The notes below the pieces were generated by a model that did no database searches, was not told the DNA's origin, and saw only the letters and a program-made list of their open reading frames with translations. From NCBI RefSeq assembly GCF_963576615.1, contig NC_088708.1:44317196-44381195 (forward strand): DNA of 64,000 nt, in the 5' to 3' direction. A program made the position numbers and the translations under genes. Origin of the DNA: Watersipora subatra. Taxonomy: Eukaryota > Bryozoa > Gymnolaemata > Cheilostomatida > Watersiporidae. This document shows positions 12,622 through 24,518 of the stretch, piece by piece. Within the stretch, counting starts at the first letter, position 1. Every line of letters starts with the position of its first letter.

Positions 12622-15600
12622 TTAAGGTTGCAGGTATTGGATGAATTTTTGATGAAGTTCTGGATAATTCTGTAGTTCTTGGTTATAATGTCTCATAAAC
12701 CGCTCGTGCTGTTCTCTGGTGAAATGATTTCTCCAGTCACCTACCAATCCTAAAATAGACACATAACTATTAGTAGTTGTCCACACACCATAAACATACA
12801 GTCAAAAACATATCACTCTCTAATAGATCTGATAAAAAGCAATAAGATTCAGGAACTCTGACCGTAGTGTGCCAGACCTAACTATAAAAATCTGAATAAT
12901 CATAGCTACCAATTGTTAAGGTTAAATCATTGAAGCTATTTAAAGATAGTTACAGATATGCAGTAGTCAAGACTAAAACTACAGATGAAGTGAATAACAG
13001 AAAAACTGTTCAATTTAAATAATGTTCATATGCATTGGTTCCAATAACCAATAATGTTTGAATTATGTTCTACCTAACTAGTTGAAGATACATGACAAAC
13101 ATTATGTAGTTAGTATAATAACAAATGTCTAATTCAAACATACTGGTTTCCTGAGAAGTTGTATACTCTTGGTCGCACAAGATTACAATAGACTATTTAC
13201 CTTTTCTGTAGAAAGTAAATTCTTTACGATAAAATTGACTCAAAATTTCATTCTTTCTTTTTCCTTCACTCATTCTGTCAAATGAGACCTGGTCAGCTAT
13301 TTCCTCAACCAACTTTTTGTCAGCTCCAATTTTGAGGAACTCTGCAATTTCTCCAATAACCTTGACTGGGCTCTATAAAAACAGCCAAATAATTAAATAG
13401 TTTTTTATTCTTAGGGTAATATAGAGTTTTAGAAGGTACAGATATGCCAGTGACAAGGTACACATTTAGTATAGGAAAAACTCTGTAAACAAAAATTAGT
13501 GTTTGCCCAGAGTAAGACAACATCACATGTTATGCATGTATCTTCTGACATGGTGTAAGTTATTCTGGTATAACATCAAAAAAACTAATGCATTATTTAT
13601 CAAAGTGTTGAAAGTTTCACTTATATAGCAAAGAATGGTCACTGTTTTAAAATTGCAATAAAATTTGTATGTATACAACAAATTAAGCTGCGAGGATTGA
13701 TGGCTATAGAAATCATTCTAAACAGCTGATGAGTGTTTATATAGCCTAGATATGTATAGTCTATATATAGTAATTAGATAATGTACATCGTAACAAAATG
13801 TACAGCTAATAGACAGTACAGCTAATACAGGATAGCTAGTACAGCTAATAGAGAATGACATATTGTAAGTTAACAACCATAAATCTGCTAAACCATAAAC
13901 CAGAACGAATCTGTTCTGATGTCTGTAATATTCAACTTACCTCTTTCAGCTCTTCATAGAAAACAGATAAGTAGTTAGGGTTATCTTTGAACTCTGTCCA
14001 CCATTCAGTTGTGTAATTCCACCAAGTGAGGTTGCACACTATAACACAAATAATTAGCCTATGTATTTGTTTGATTTCGATTGCTTCAAGCTCAATTATT
14101 TTACTAGTATAATAATATTTATTATAATTTTACTAGTATGATAAGGTTTAGAGTTCACACTTTATTCTGATTGGTTGCACTCAGCATCAGCATTGCATCA
14201 TAATATTAAGTTACTAAACTCCAATATTCCTAATTTAGCACTCAAGTTATCTCTATGTAGTCTCAGAACCAAAGCAGTGCGTGGCAAACTTTACAAAGCC
14301 CTACATTGTTGAACAAAGACATTGTAAAAGTAAGGCGGTTACACTCATCTTGTAATAAGTATCAGTTACAGAATCATGAAATACTCTCTATACTTACTTT
14401 TTTCTTTGTTACAGAAAATCTGGTTGATGAATGACTCCCAATCATGGGTTAGGTGACCACCAAAGTCAGTCACTTTATTGCTCAGGTGGTGGCGATAGGA
14501 GACCGCTACATCCGCCGGGTTTCGGTGAATTTGAATAAATTTTGCACTACCAAACAAAGTAGAATAATTAAGCTAATTTTATCCAACAAATTCCACTACA
14601 AGAATATTATGACACAACAGAGCAGTAAATACTGATCATGAACTCATCTGAGTTTTTACTTTTATGTAAACTGCAATCTGCTGTTATTCCTTCAAGTGTT
14701 TAAAATAGTATGCATTCATTTACCTCTTGTTATTCAGCATATCTGGTGGCAGAACGCTAGGTGGCAAATGAGAGCTGATAACTCTGCAACCTTCGCTTTG
14801 CTTTGCAGTTGGGTCAAACAAAATTTCAAGCATGTGCTGGGAAACAGTTTCTTTTCTGTGTTCTGCTGATCTCCGAGTCAGCATCATCACAATCTCAAAA
14901 AGCCAGTGACTTCCTGTAGAATATTCATAGTTAGTTGCTTTATCATAAAACAAGAGAAGATAACTATTGACCATATTATTTGCATTATTTTGGAGAACTG
15001 AGTATATCACATGACCAGTTACTAGCTGAAAGATTAGAGTTTCAATTCTTAAGAAATCATAGTTATTTAGGAGAAATGGAATGTGAAGTGATTGTAATTT
15101 TTAGTGTTTATTTCTTACCGAGTAACATTATACGACATCTGTGACAGCAAAAACTATTGTATGCCAGTTAGGTTGCTTTGGTTTATGGAAATGCTAGCTG
15201 TGCTGCCCGGCTTTACTCGGGTAATAAAAAGCCTTTTTGGACAGAAAATTGATTTGTATTTAACATATTATAACAACATTTGCCATTCTAACTTTTAAAC
15301 TACATATCATGAGAAAAGTGAAAAGCTCACTACTTCTCATTGTCTTATGAACAATGAGAAGTAGTGAGAGTTGGTTATTGTCGTGACGTTATGCTATGAC
15401 CCACGTCGTACGCAAAGCCGATGGGTGTTTGCAGTCATATAATTACTTATATCAGCATGCTAGCAACTCAATCATGCTGGTGGCCTAATGGGTACGGCAG
15501 TCAGACAGGCAAATGTCAGGTCTGAGATCAAATCTTCTTCGGTATAATTCCTTATTCTAAATTTTTAATAGCTATAGCTGGAATGACGCACAGATATATC

Positions 15601-18600
15601 CACACACATACTATGAAAAATATATATACATATAGAATATACAATAATCATTTAGAGAGGCCTTTTATATACACAATAACATTCTCCCATGTCTTATAAC
15701 CAATAGTTCTACAAACCATGCCAACAGTTACTAACCTGTTAAAAAAGTCTATTAACCACATACAGTCATACCTCGATGTACAAATGCCCAAACATTTGAA
15801 AAGTTGAGATACAAGCAAAATTTTTGAGCAAGTTTCTACTTTGAGATACAAGTATCTTTTGAGATATGAGCATACAAGCTGGTTCTCGATGGCCATTATA
15901 TGGTCAAGTATGCAAAAGGCTGCTTTTGAAAATAGCACCGCTTGGTCTTTCTCCTCGTATCACTTTGAAAAGAGTTGTCAAATGGTTAACCAAATGTTAT
16001 AGTTAATGCGAAGCAAAAAGCGCCAAACTGAAAACATAATATTAAGTTAAAACGACCAAATTAAAGTGAGTTTAGTAAAAGATTAAAACCCAGTATTAAG
16101 TGTGTGTCCAGTAAACTAAACTAAATTCATTTAAGTTAAATTTAAAGTTTCTGTTACATAGCGTCACAAGAGTTTAGTGTAGTGAACGAGTTGCTGTCGG
16201 GTCTCTCTCAAACCGCCTTTAGCCTCTACTCTGTCTTGCAGATAAGACCTGAGGTAGAATACATAGTAATGTTACATTTTATTGCAGGTTTTAACAACTA
16301 AATAGGTATTTGTTACTTTTTAGCGCAGGTACTAAAGTACAACAATTAAAAACACGTTTTTCCAACGTAATATTCTGTTTAAGGGTTTTTCTCATAGTAT
16401 GATAACAAATTAATTTGTATTTAGTTATTTTATATAGTAAATACCGCCTTGAGGCTTGAGTAAATTGACATACGAGCTCAGGCCCAGAACGGGTTAAGCT
16501 CATATGTTGATGTTTGACTGTAATAGATAATAAAAAGCCTAACCAAGTATGTTACATTCAGTAATCTCTGAATGCTAGGCATCCCGCACTCTTCACTACA
16601 ACTATTACATATACTATATAAACCTTGCAGAGACTATTAGGGTCTATTAAAAATAATATTGACTCTCATAGTGTGCTGAACAGTAAAACAATAAATAGTT
16701 TATTATACTTATATTTACTGAAAACATTACAACTGTCAATTTTTACAGTTTTATTAAACGGAGATATAATATAATAAACTAGATTATAGAGCTTGAATTT
16801 GTGACTAAAATTAATATAAACCAAATTCAAAAATAAGTTTAAGTTTAAACGAGAAAAAGTTACTGTTTAGCGGTCTTAGATTTCGACTCTTGCAGCACCT
16901 CAACTATATAAGGTCTACCAGATCAATACAAACCTTTTTCCAATTTTTACCTATCAATAGGCCTGACAGTGGCATATCTGGTCAATAGGCCTATAGATTA
17001 TGGTACAGTGGCATATCTGTTCAATAGGCCTATAATAGATGATGGTACAGTGGTATACCTGGTCAATAGGCCTATAGATGATGGTACAGCGGCATATCTA
17101 GTCAATAGGCCTATAATAGATGATGGTACAGTGGCATATCTGGTCAATAGGCCTGTAGATGATAGTACAGTGGCATTCCTGGTCAATAGGCCTATAGATT
17201 ATGGTACAGTGGCATATCTGGTCAATAGGCCTATAGATTATGGTACAGTGGCATATCTGGTCAATAGGCCTATAGATTATGGTACAGTGGCATATCTGGT
17301 CAATAGGCCTATAGGTTATAGTACAGTGGCATATCTGGTTAGTACTTGTAGCGGTAAAATTTTAAAGTAGTTATGATTGTACATGATATCATAAAAGTAG
17401 AACAACAGCTACATTGTTCTCACAAACTTGTTTTACTCTGCATTTCTTACATCAAGAAGGTGATGAGCATTCTTATCTCCTCTTTGTATGATGGTACAGC
17501 GGCATATCTTTGCCGCTGTACCAGCTAGTAGGCTGTGACAGCTAATACTACTAGCTATAAGAACAGGCTGAACCACCATTTTTGATAATACGGTGGACAC
17601 CCTGGATATGAGGCTTCACGATGTGAAACACAAGGTTTTTCCGGCCCCTCGTTATGGTGCTTTCTCCACCATACGACATCAACATGCCTCGCCAAAATTC
17701 AAATTTGAGCAGCATCGCTCAGTCATTGTTGTCAAATTAGTTTATAAAATGTCTTAGTAAAATCCATGAAAGCCAGGGCTGGATTTCATGGAAATTGCTA
17801 GGGCTGGATTTCATGGAAATTGCTAGGGCTGGATTTCATGGAAATTGCTAGGGCTGGATTTCATGGAAATTGCTAGGGCTGGATTTCATGGAAATTGCTA
17901 GGGCTGGATTTCATGGAAATTGCTAGGGCTGGATTTCATGGAAATTGCTAGGGCTGGATTTCATGGAAATTGCTAGGGCTGGATTTCATGGAAATTGCTA
18001 GGGCTGGATTTCATGGAAATTGCCAGGGCTGGATTTCATGGAAATTGCTAGGGCTGGATTTCATGGAAATTGCTAGGGCTGGATTTCATGGAAATTGCTA
18101 GGGCTGGATTTCATGGAAATTGCTAGGGCTGGATTTCATGGAAATTGCTAGGGCTGGATTTCATGGAAATTGCTAGGGCTGGATTTCATGGAAATTGCTA
18201 GGGCTGGATTTCATGGAAATTGCCAGGGCTGGATTTCATGGAAATTGCTAGGGCTGGATTTCATGGAAATTGCTAGGGCTGGATTTCATGGAAATTGCTA
18301 GGGCTGGATTTCATGGAAATTGCCAGGGCTGGATTTCATGGAAATTGCTAGGGCTGGATTTCATGGAAATTGCCAGGGCTGGATTTCATGGAAATTGCTA
18401 GGGCTGGATTTCATGGAAATTGCTAGGGCTGGATTTCATGGAAATTGCTAGGGCTGGATTTCATGGAAATTGCTAGGGCTGGATTTCATGGAAATTGCTA
18501 GGGCTGGATTTCATGGAAATTGCTAGGGCTGGATTTCATGGAAATTGCTAGGGCTGGATTTCATGGAAATTGCTAGGGCTGGATTTCATGGAAATTGCTA

Positions 18601-20914
18601 GGGCTGGATTTCATGGAAATTGCTAGGGCTGGATTTCATGGAAATTGCTAGGGCTGGATTTCATGGAAATTGCTAGGGCTGGATTTCATGGAAATTGCTA
18701 GGGCTGGATTTCATGGAAATTGCTAGGGCTGGATTTCATGGAAATTGCTAGGGCTGGATTTCATGGAAATTGCTAGGGCTGGATTTCATGGAAATTGCTA
18801 GGGCTGGATTTCATGGAAATTGCTAGGGCTGGATTTCATGGGAATTGCTAGGGCTGGATTTCATGGAAATTGCTAGGGCTGGATTTCATGGAAATTGCTA
18901 GGGCTGGATTTCATGGAAATTGCTAGGGCTGGATTTCATGGTAATTGCTAGGGCTGGATTTCATGGAAATTGCTAGGGCTGGATTTCATGGAAATTGCTA
19001 GGGCTGGATTTCATGGAAATTGCTAGGGCTGGATTTCATGGAAATTGCTAGGGCTGGATTTCATGGAAATTGCTAGGGCTGGATTTCATGGAAATTGCTA
19101 GGGCTGGATTTCATGGAAATTGCTAGGGCTGGATTTCATGGAAATTGCTAGGGCTGGATTTCATGGAAATTGCTAGGGCTGGATTTCATGGAAATTGCTA
19201 GGGCTGGATTTCATGGAAATTGCTAGGGCTGGATTTCATGGAAATTGCTAGGGCTGGATTTCATGGAAATTGCTAGGGCTGGATTTCATGGAAATTGCTA
19301 GGGCTGGATTTCATGGAAATTGCCAGGGCTGGATTTCATGGAAATTGCTAGGGCTGGATTTCATGGAAATTGCTAGGGCTGGATTTCATGGAAATTGCTA
19401 GGGCTGGATTTCATGGAAATTGCTAGGGCTGGATTTCATGGAAATTGCTAGGGCTGGATTTCATGGAAATTGCTAGGGCTGGATTTCATGGAAATTGCTA
19501 GGGCTGGATTTCATGGAAATTGCTAGGGCTGGATTTCATGGAAATTGCTAGGGCTGGATTTCATGGAAATTGCTAGGGCTGGATTTCATGGAAATTGCCA
19601 GGGCTGGATTTCATGGAAATTGCCAGGGGTGGATTTCATGGAAATTGCTAGGGCTGGCGGTTAAAATTTAAAGTAAAGACGAGGCAAAAAGCCTCAAACC
19701 AAAAATAGGCAAAAAAATTAAGGCGCTAACAAGATTAAAGTTATGTTTAGTAAAATATTAAAACATAGCTTTAAGTGTCTGTGTTTAATAAGCTAAAGTC
19801 ATTTTAGGAAAATTCAAAGTTTATGTTGTGTAGCGTCAGAAATGGTACTGAATGCGTTGCGCCGGTACAACTACATTTGTCTCAAAGGTGAGAACTCCAT
19901 ACCAAACTGTACATAGTAATGTTGCATTTTATTGTACATCGTAACAACTGCATATGTACATGTAACTATAGTTAATAGTGTTAATATACTATTTTGTTAC
20001 TAATTTTTAATATGTACATTAAGTATATACAATTTTTATGTTTTCACCGGAGGCATGGGTTGCATCCGATATGGTGGGATATGATATGATTACTATGGGG
20101 CCTTACACCCTCCATACAACGTTTTCGCCTAACGATACCGACACCTGAACAAACTAATGGCGTATGGCCGGGGTCCACTGTATGTAAATATAGATATATC
20201 AACTTTCATCAAGGCGCCTAAAAAGTTTTATTTAGTTAAGAATCTGCTTCACTAACCCCGTCATACATAGACCTATGCACATGCTGCATATAAGCATAAT
20301 GCTTGTGTATTGTAGAGCTATGTGCTCAGGTGAACATAGTATGGTACAATTTTAGGTCTAGACGGTCTAGATCTATAGTTAGCTTAGAGCATAACTTAGA
20401 GCAAGTCCACATAGCAAGGAGCAAGAGCAAGCACAACATAGAGCAAGAACACACATAGGTACATAAGATCATTTAGTTTATACATAGCTAAAGTCAAATG
20501 CTTATGTGGGTCAAGATCTGATTGTAATTTGGTATAGCCACACAGAATCTGAACTAACTTACATGTATTTACCCGATTTCAGAATAACTCTAGTGTTGCT
20601 ACCTAGTATAAGCGTGCCTGTGCCATTTGCTCTTAGTGTAAGTAATTTAATGCAGAAATAAGATTTAACAATTAAAATTGATCAGTCAACACAAAGAGAG
20701 AGGATAACTCTTGTACAGCTGATTATCTCTTACCTGATTTTGCATAAGTCAGCAGATAAATGTCATCATCAAAGACAGGAAATGACTTTCTGTATAAATC
20801 CAACTTCTCTTTTAAACCAGGGAATGGGTACAATTTATGACCATTGTACTCAAGTGTATTCCAGATAAACTTTCCTTCAGCATCAAACAATGGTGTGAGA
20901 CCAGGAGTGTTCAT
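12622..20914 (-). CDS. Cytosolic sulfotransferase (SULT-type), gene A
   Basis: Six coding exons are 20734-20914, 14724-14913, 14398-14546, 13941-14038, 13201-13372 and 12622-12749, with phases 1,2,1,0,1, totalling 918 nt and 305 aa (SULT family about 285-305). The enzyme family transfers sulfate from PAPS to hydroxyl or amine groups of small molecules in the cytosol. Visible motifs are the 5'-phosphosulfate loop TYAKSGSHW with the lysine at 59, the likely catalytic His109 in SSHLP, the 3'-phosphate site HRNPADVAVSY with Arg132 and Ser140, a VFYEELKE block at the end of exon 4, and RKGLVGDWRNHFT (RKG at 262-264). There is no signal peptide or membrane anchor. The ATG lies three bases past a splice acceptor with an in-frame TAG before it, so a non-coding first exon is expected upstream. 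Intron 1 is 5.8 kb and filled with repeats. The substrate cannot be read from sequence. Confidence 0.93.
15186..15640 (+). mobile_element. SINE-type repeat, near full-length copy
   Basis: The 5' part has the GCTGTGCTGCCCGG and CGGGTAATAAAA pair shared with copies at 36398, 42207 and 43150. The 3' part at about 15478-15545 is tRNA-like: an A-box-like TGGCCTAATGGGTACGG and a B-box-like GGTCTGAGATCAAATCT. The copy ends in TA-rich simple sequence. It sits in intron 1 of gene A, antisense to it. Because both halves recur together at 43150-43600, they form one element of about 450 bp. Confidence 0.6.
15767..16519. mobile_element. Tigger/pogo-like TIR element, non-autonomous
   Basis: The left end CAGTCATACCTCGATGTA and the inverted right end CAGTCAAACATCAACATA form imperfect terminal inverted repeats, each preceded by TA as expected for the Tc1/mariner-pogo superfamily. 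Interior sequence at 16010-16270 is similar to 19670-19940 in the neighbouring element. No transposase frame is seen. Confidence 0.6.
16958..17340. repeat. Minisatellite, 39/42-bp unit, about 9 copies
   Basis: The unit reads GGCATATCTGGTCAATAGG followed by CCTATAGATTATGGTACAGT. Some copies carry a 3-bp insertion (ATAATAGAT). Since the period is a multiple of three, a 133-codon frame stays open (repeating YLVNRPIDYGTVA), but this is a by-product of the repeat. It lies in intron 1 of gene A. Confidence 0.9.
17589..20182. mobile_element. Tigger/pogo-like TIR element carrying a minisatellite
   Basis: The left end TACGGTGGACACCCTGG and the inverted right end TACAGTGGACCCCGGCC are imperfect TIRs flanked by TA. 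The right half (19660-20180) holds ordinary element sequence related to 16010-16270. The left half is almost entirely the 25-bp array. No transposase is seen. Left-end similarity is moderate, so the left border is less certain than the right. Confidence 0.5.
17773..19657. repeat. Minisatellite, 25-bp unit, about 75 copies
   Basis: The unit is GGGCTGGATTTCATGGAAAT followed by TGCTA, in a highly homogeneous array of about 1.9 kb. Rare variants are TGCCA instead of TGCTA, GGAATTG or GTAATTG once each, and AGGGGTGG near the right end. The low divergence suggests recent expansion or efficient homogenisation. It lies in intron 1 of gene A. Confidence 0.95.
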
Positions 20915-22440
20915 GGCCTACAGATAAAGTTTTTAGCTAACTGAAACCATGTGACAAGCAGTATAGTCAGCAAGTCAGGAGTGTAAACATCTTTTTACCA
21001 GCTTTTATCAGAACCATTTTGGTTTCTTTCTATTCTCTTTCCCCTCTCTCTCTTCCCCCTACTTTTTCTTTCCTCTTTTTCAAATCCTCCCTTTTTCTCA
21101 TGACTTCATCTTTTCTCTTGTGTGCCCCTATCTGTCTTCTTTTGCCCACTTTCTAACCCATTCTTTTTCCTTTTTCTACAGTTGTCTCATTGTTTTCAAC
21201 AAAATACTTGGGTGTAACTAGCAGCACTGATTATGTTCAACAATACCAGACATTTAAACTCAATTTTAAAAAACAAGCATGACAAACTTTACAAAGATGT
21301 TCAATAATGCAAGGTTGTCAGTCAGAGTGGTAGCTACTATTTAGTCTGGTGTTTCACACAGATGAGGCTATGACATGCGTAAACACAAGGCCAACATGAT
21401 AGGTCTGTTAACTCAAGCGTGACCCATTGTCCGGGCCTTTACAGTCAGTCTGATCTCTAAGCAAGTGCTTTCTATTCACTGGCTAACTAGAGAAAACTGC
21501 ACACAAAATATCGCTGTTATTAATCTTTTTAGTGCTTAATATTCAGAGTACAGTGAATTATTGAAGTTCTATTATAGCCATCAACCCTATGAAAGAGTAT
21601 TAATATGTTGCACCTACCTTACAAAAGTTTTGTAAAACAGAATTTATTAAAATAATGTATATGTAGGCCTACATCCAACTCGTACATCCAACTCGTAGAG
21701 TTAAAACACTTGCTGATAAATAAATAGCTATTAAAATGACTTGATGGCTTTAGAAGATAATTATCTTGTTTGCTTAGGTTAGCAGATGGTGAAACTCTCA
21801 TGCGAAATGGACACTATTAAGTTACTGACACTCTCTGCCTTTTTAATGTTTATAATTTACTTAATTTTTTGATGACGAACCAATATTTCCTGGCAGTTAT
21901 TTTTTACAATTTAACTTGTGACACCTAGCGACACCTTGTGACACCTAGCCTTATACTATTATTGGGTAAAGTACTACTAGGTGAACCAGGATTTGATTTC
22001 ACCAATCTAACCTTGATACATTTGCTCTTTGATCTCAGCAGGTTAATAAACAAACTCTCAGTGGTTTAGATCAAATTATAATATTGTTCTACTATCATCA
22101 TCTGATGAATAGTTCAAGTATGAAAGCAATTAACTACATAGAGATTACGTACTGTTACCTGAACACTCAGACTCTGTATACAGAAAAATAAACTAGCAAG
22201 ATGATTAACCCCAAAAAACTCTTTCAGCCATCGAATCTCACCAATGAGCAGTACAAGTTAGAGTTAATTGACTTTCTAGTTAATTAAATTATTGAAAACT
22301 TAAATGGCTATAAAAGCATTTTATTAGCGCTCAAGTTTCATCGATTTTAATCTTGAAACAGCCTGGCAACAAGATCACTTCGAGCGTCAAAACAATTGCA
22401 GAAGATAAAAAATACCAATATTTTTTGATACAATTTACTA
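20915..22440. other. Upstream region of sulfotransferase gene A
   Basis: A pyrimidine-rich tract at about 21015-21180 and a segment around 21280-21430 (TGTTAACTCAAGCGTGACCC) have counterparts upstream of gene B at 35580-35720 and 35880-35920. The region was therefore duplicated with the gene and may contain the non-coding first exon and promoter. I could not place a first exon. No other gene is seen. Confidence 0.5.
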
Positions 22441-22449
22441 AAATTTTGT

Positions 22450-23395
22450 GCAAGTTCATCTCTACATAACTCTAGTGTACGTAACTCTAGTGTACGTAAC
22501 TCTAGTGTACATAATAGTGTACATAACTCTAGCATACATAACTCTAGCGTACGTAACTCTAGTGTACATAACTCTAGTGTACGTAACTCTAGTGTACATA
22601 ATAGTGTACATAACTCTAGTGTATGTAACTCTAGTGTACATAATAGTGTACATAACTCTAGTGTACGTAACTCTAGTGTACATAATAGTGTACATAACTC
22701 TAGTGTACGTAACTCTAGTGTACATAATAGTGTACATAACTCTAGTGTACGTAACTCTAGTGTACATAATAGTGTACATAACTCTAGTGTACGTAACTCT
22801 AGTGTACATAATAGTGTACATAACTCTAGTGTACGTAACTCTAGTGTACATAATAGTGTACATAACTCTAGTGTACGTAACTCTAGTGTACATAATAGTG
22901 TACATAACTCTAGTGTACGTAACTCTAGTGTACATAATAGTGTACATAACTCTAGTGTACGTAACTCTAGTGTACATAATAGTATACATAACTCTAGTGT
23001 ACGTAACTCTAGTGTACGTAACTCTAGTGTACATAATAGTGTACATAACTCTAGCGTACGTAACTCTAGCGTACGTAACTCTAGCGTACGTAACTCTAGC
23101 GTACGTAACTCTAGCGTACGTAACTCTAGCGTACGTAACTCTAGCGTACGTAACTCTAGCGTACGTAACTCTAGCGTACGTAACCCTAGCGTACGTAACC
23201 CTAGCGTACGTAACTCTAGCGTACGTAACTCTAGCGTACGTAACTCTAGCGTACGTAACTCTAGCGTACGTAACTCTAGCGTACGTAACTCTAGCGTACG
23301 TAACTCTAGCGTACGTAACTCTAGCGTACGTAACTCTAGCGTACGTAACTCTAGCGTACGTAACTCTAGCGTACGTAACTCTAGTGTACGTAACT
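22450..23395. repeat. Minisatellite with 15-bp monomers and a 42-bp higher-order unit
   Basis: The 15-bp monomer is GTACGTAACTCTAGC. From 22450 to about 23040 the array is organised as 42-bp composite units (two 15-bp monomers plus a 12-bp GTACATAATAGT). From about 23045 to 23395 it is a nearly pure 15-bp array. Both periods are multiples of three, giving spurious frames of 345 codons (plus) and 194 codons (minus). Confidence 0.95.
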
Positions 23396-23583
23396 TGGAA
23401 TAGATGTATATTTGCTGCTGAATATAGAGGGTTTGTCCAGGCCTGTATTTCCTGGAGCGGCTGGGCAGCCCTAACTTTTCAGTGACTTTTGCTGGCTAAG
23501 TACTAACAATTGCAGTCTAAGCTCATTCACTAGGAATTTCCAGCAGCTAACTTACCAGTGCACTAGCGCTAGTTTCTCTAGCG

Positions 23584-23650
23584 CAGGGGTGTGAAACAGG
23601 CGGCCCGCAGGCCACAATCTGGCCCACAGGCTAAGATAATGTGGCCCCTG
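23584..23650 (+). mobile_element. Possible end of another hAT element
   Basis: CAGGGGTGTGAAACAGGC followed by GGCCCGCAGGCC resembles the widespread hAT terminus of the CAGGGGTGTCAAAC type with adjoining GGCCCGC motifs. No matching opposite end was found before 24520, so only one end is supported. Confidence 0.4.
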
Positions 23651-24518
23651 CATTGCGGTGCTGGTGTTTTAGAGTAGTAAACAAACTCTCATTCACCTAG
23701 CGCCTACTGAATAGCCATGAGATCATCATCGCATTAACGACAATATGTTAGCGTAGTGATGCTTGTTTATATAACCTATGCTTGTAGATTGCACTGATGC
23801 TGCCTATGAATCAAATTGACCATTTTAATCCTTTTTTGTGTATCTTTAGCTAAGCTAGAAAGATTCATAGCTCTTGCATTGCCATTTTGCAATAAATTGT
23901 ATTTTTGTTTATGTTATAGCCAACAATATACAAACTCTGCTGATTTGTACTAAGCCATTTTATACCAAGCTACTCTGCTAGTTGGCAGAATGCAGTTTTT
24001 TAATATTTACTCTTTATCAACAGTCATAGCTTGACATACAAGTGATCAAGTCTTTTTACTGCCTTACCTGGGTAGAAGGCCAAAGAGGTATGCGATTTAT
24101 ATTATTAGCAATCATTCATGTAATTGTTGTAGCATTTGCATATTATAGAACTTATATATTTTATTAATTTTATATTGCTTAGAATTGTGCAAATTGCCTA
24201 CTTATATAAGCTTATAAAAACCCATGTCAAAATGTTTTATGTCATTATGTTATGCTTTTATTTTAGTTTTCACGGTTTGGGTTCCAAATAAACAATATAA
24301 ACCTGAATCAGTTGGACTCAGTTCTTTAAACCCGTAAGGACAGTACACTCTTTATTGATAAAATAAGATTGGGAAAGATGATTACTGGCAAGTGCTAACC
24401 AAAATGAAAATAATTTTTTTGGGTAAGTTGAACAATATGGGCTAGATTTTTCCTCTAATATATTTTTATTAAGATATTTTAAAAATATTTTCTTCCACTT
24501 ATATCCCAAATTTAAGGG

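Noticed and set aside
15478-15545. Possible tRNA gene
   Set aside because: A and B boxes are recognisable but the stems do not form a cloverleaf, and the segment recurs inside a dispersed element, so it is a SINE part.
16969-17370. 133-codon repeat protein YLVNRPIDYGTVA
   Set aside because: The 39/42-bp minisatellite explains the open frame, and the copy lies in an intron between two TIR elements.
17773-19657. CRISPR-like array of short direct repeats
   Set aside because: The 25-bp units are contiguous with no unique spacers, and the context is eukaryotic with introns and transposons.
22448-23485. 345-codon plus frame and 194-codon minus frame
   Set aside because: Pure 15/42-bp minisatellite translation with no independent coding signal.
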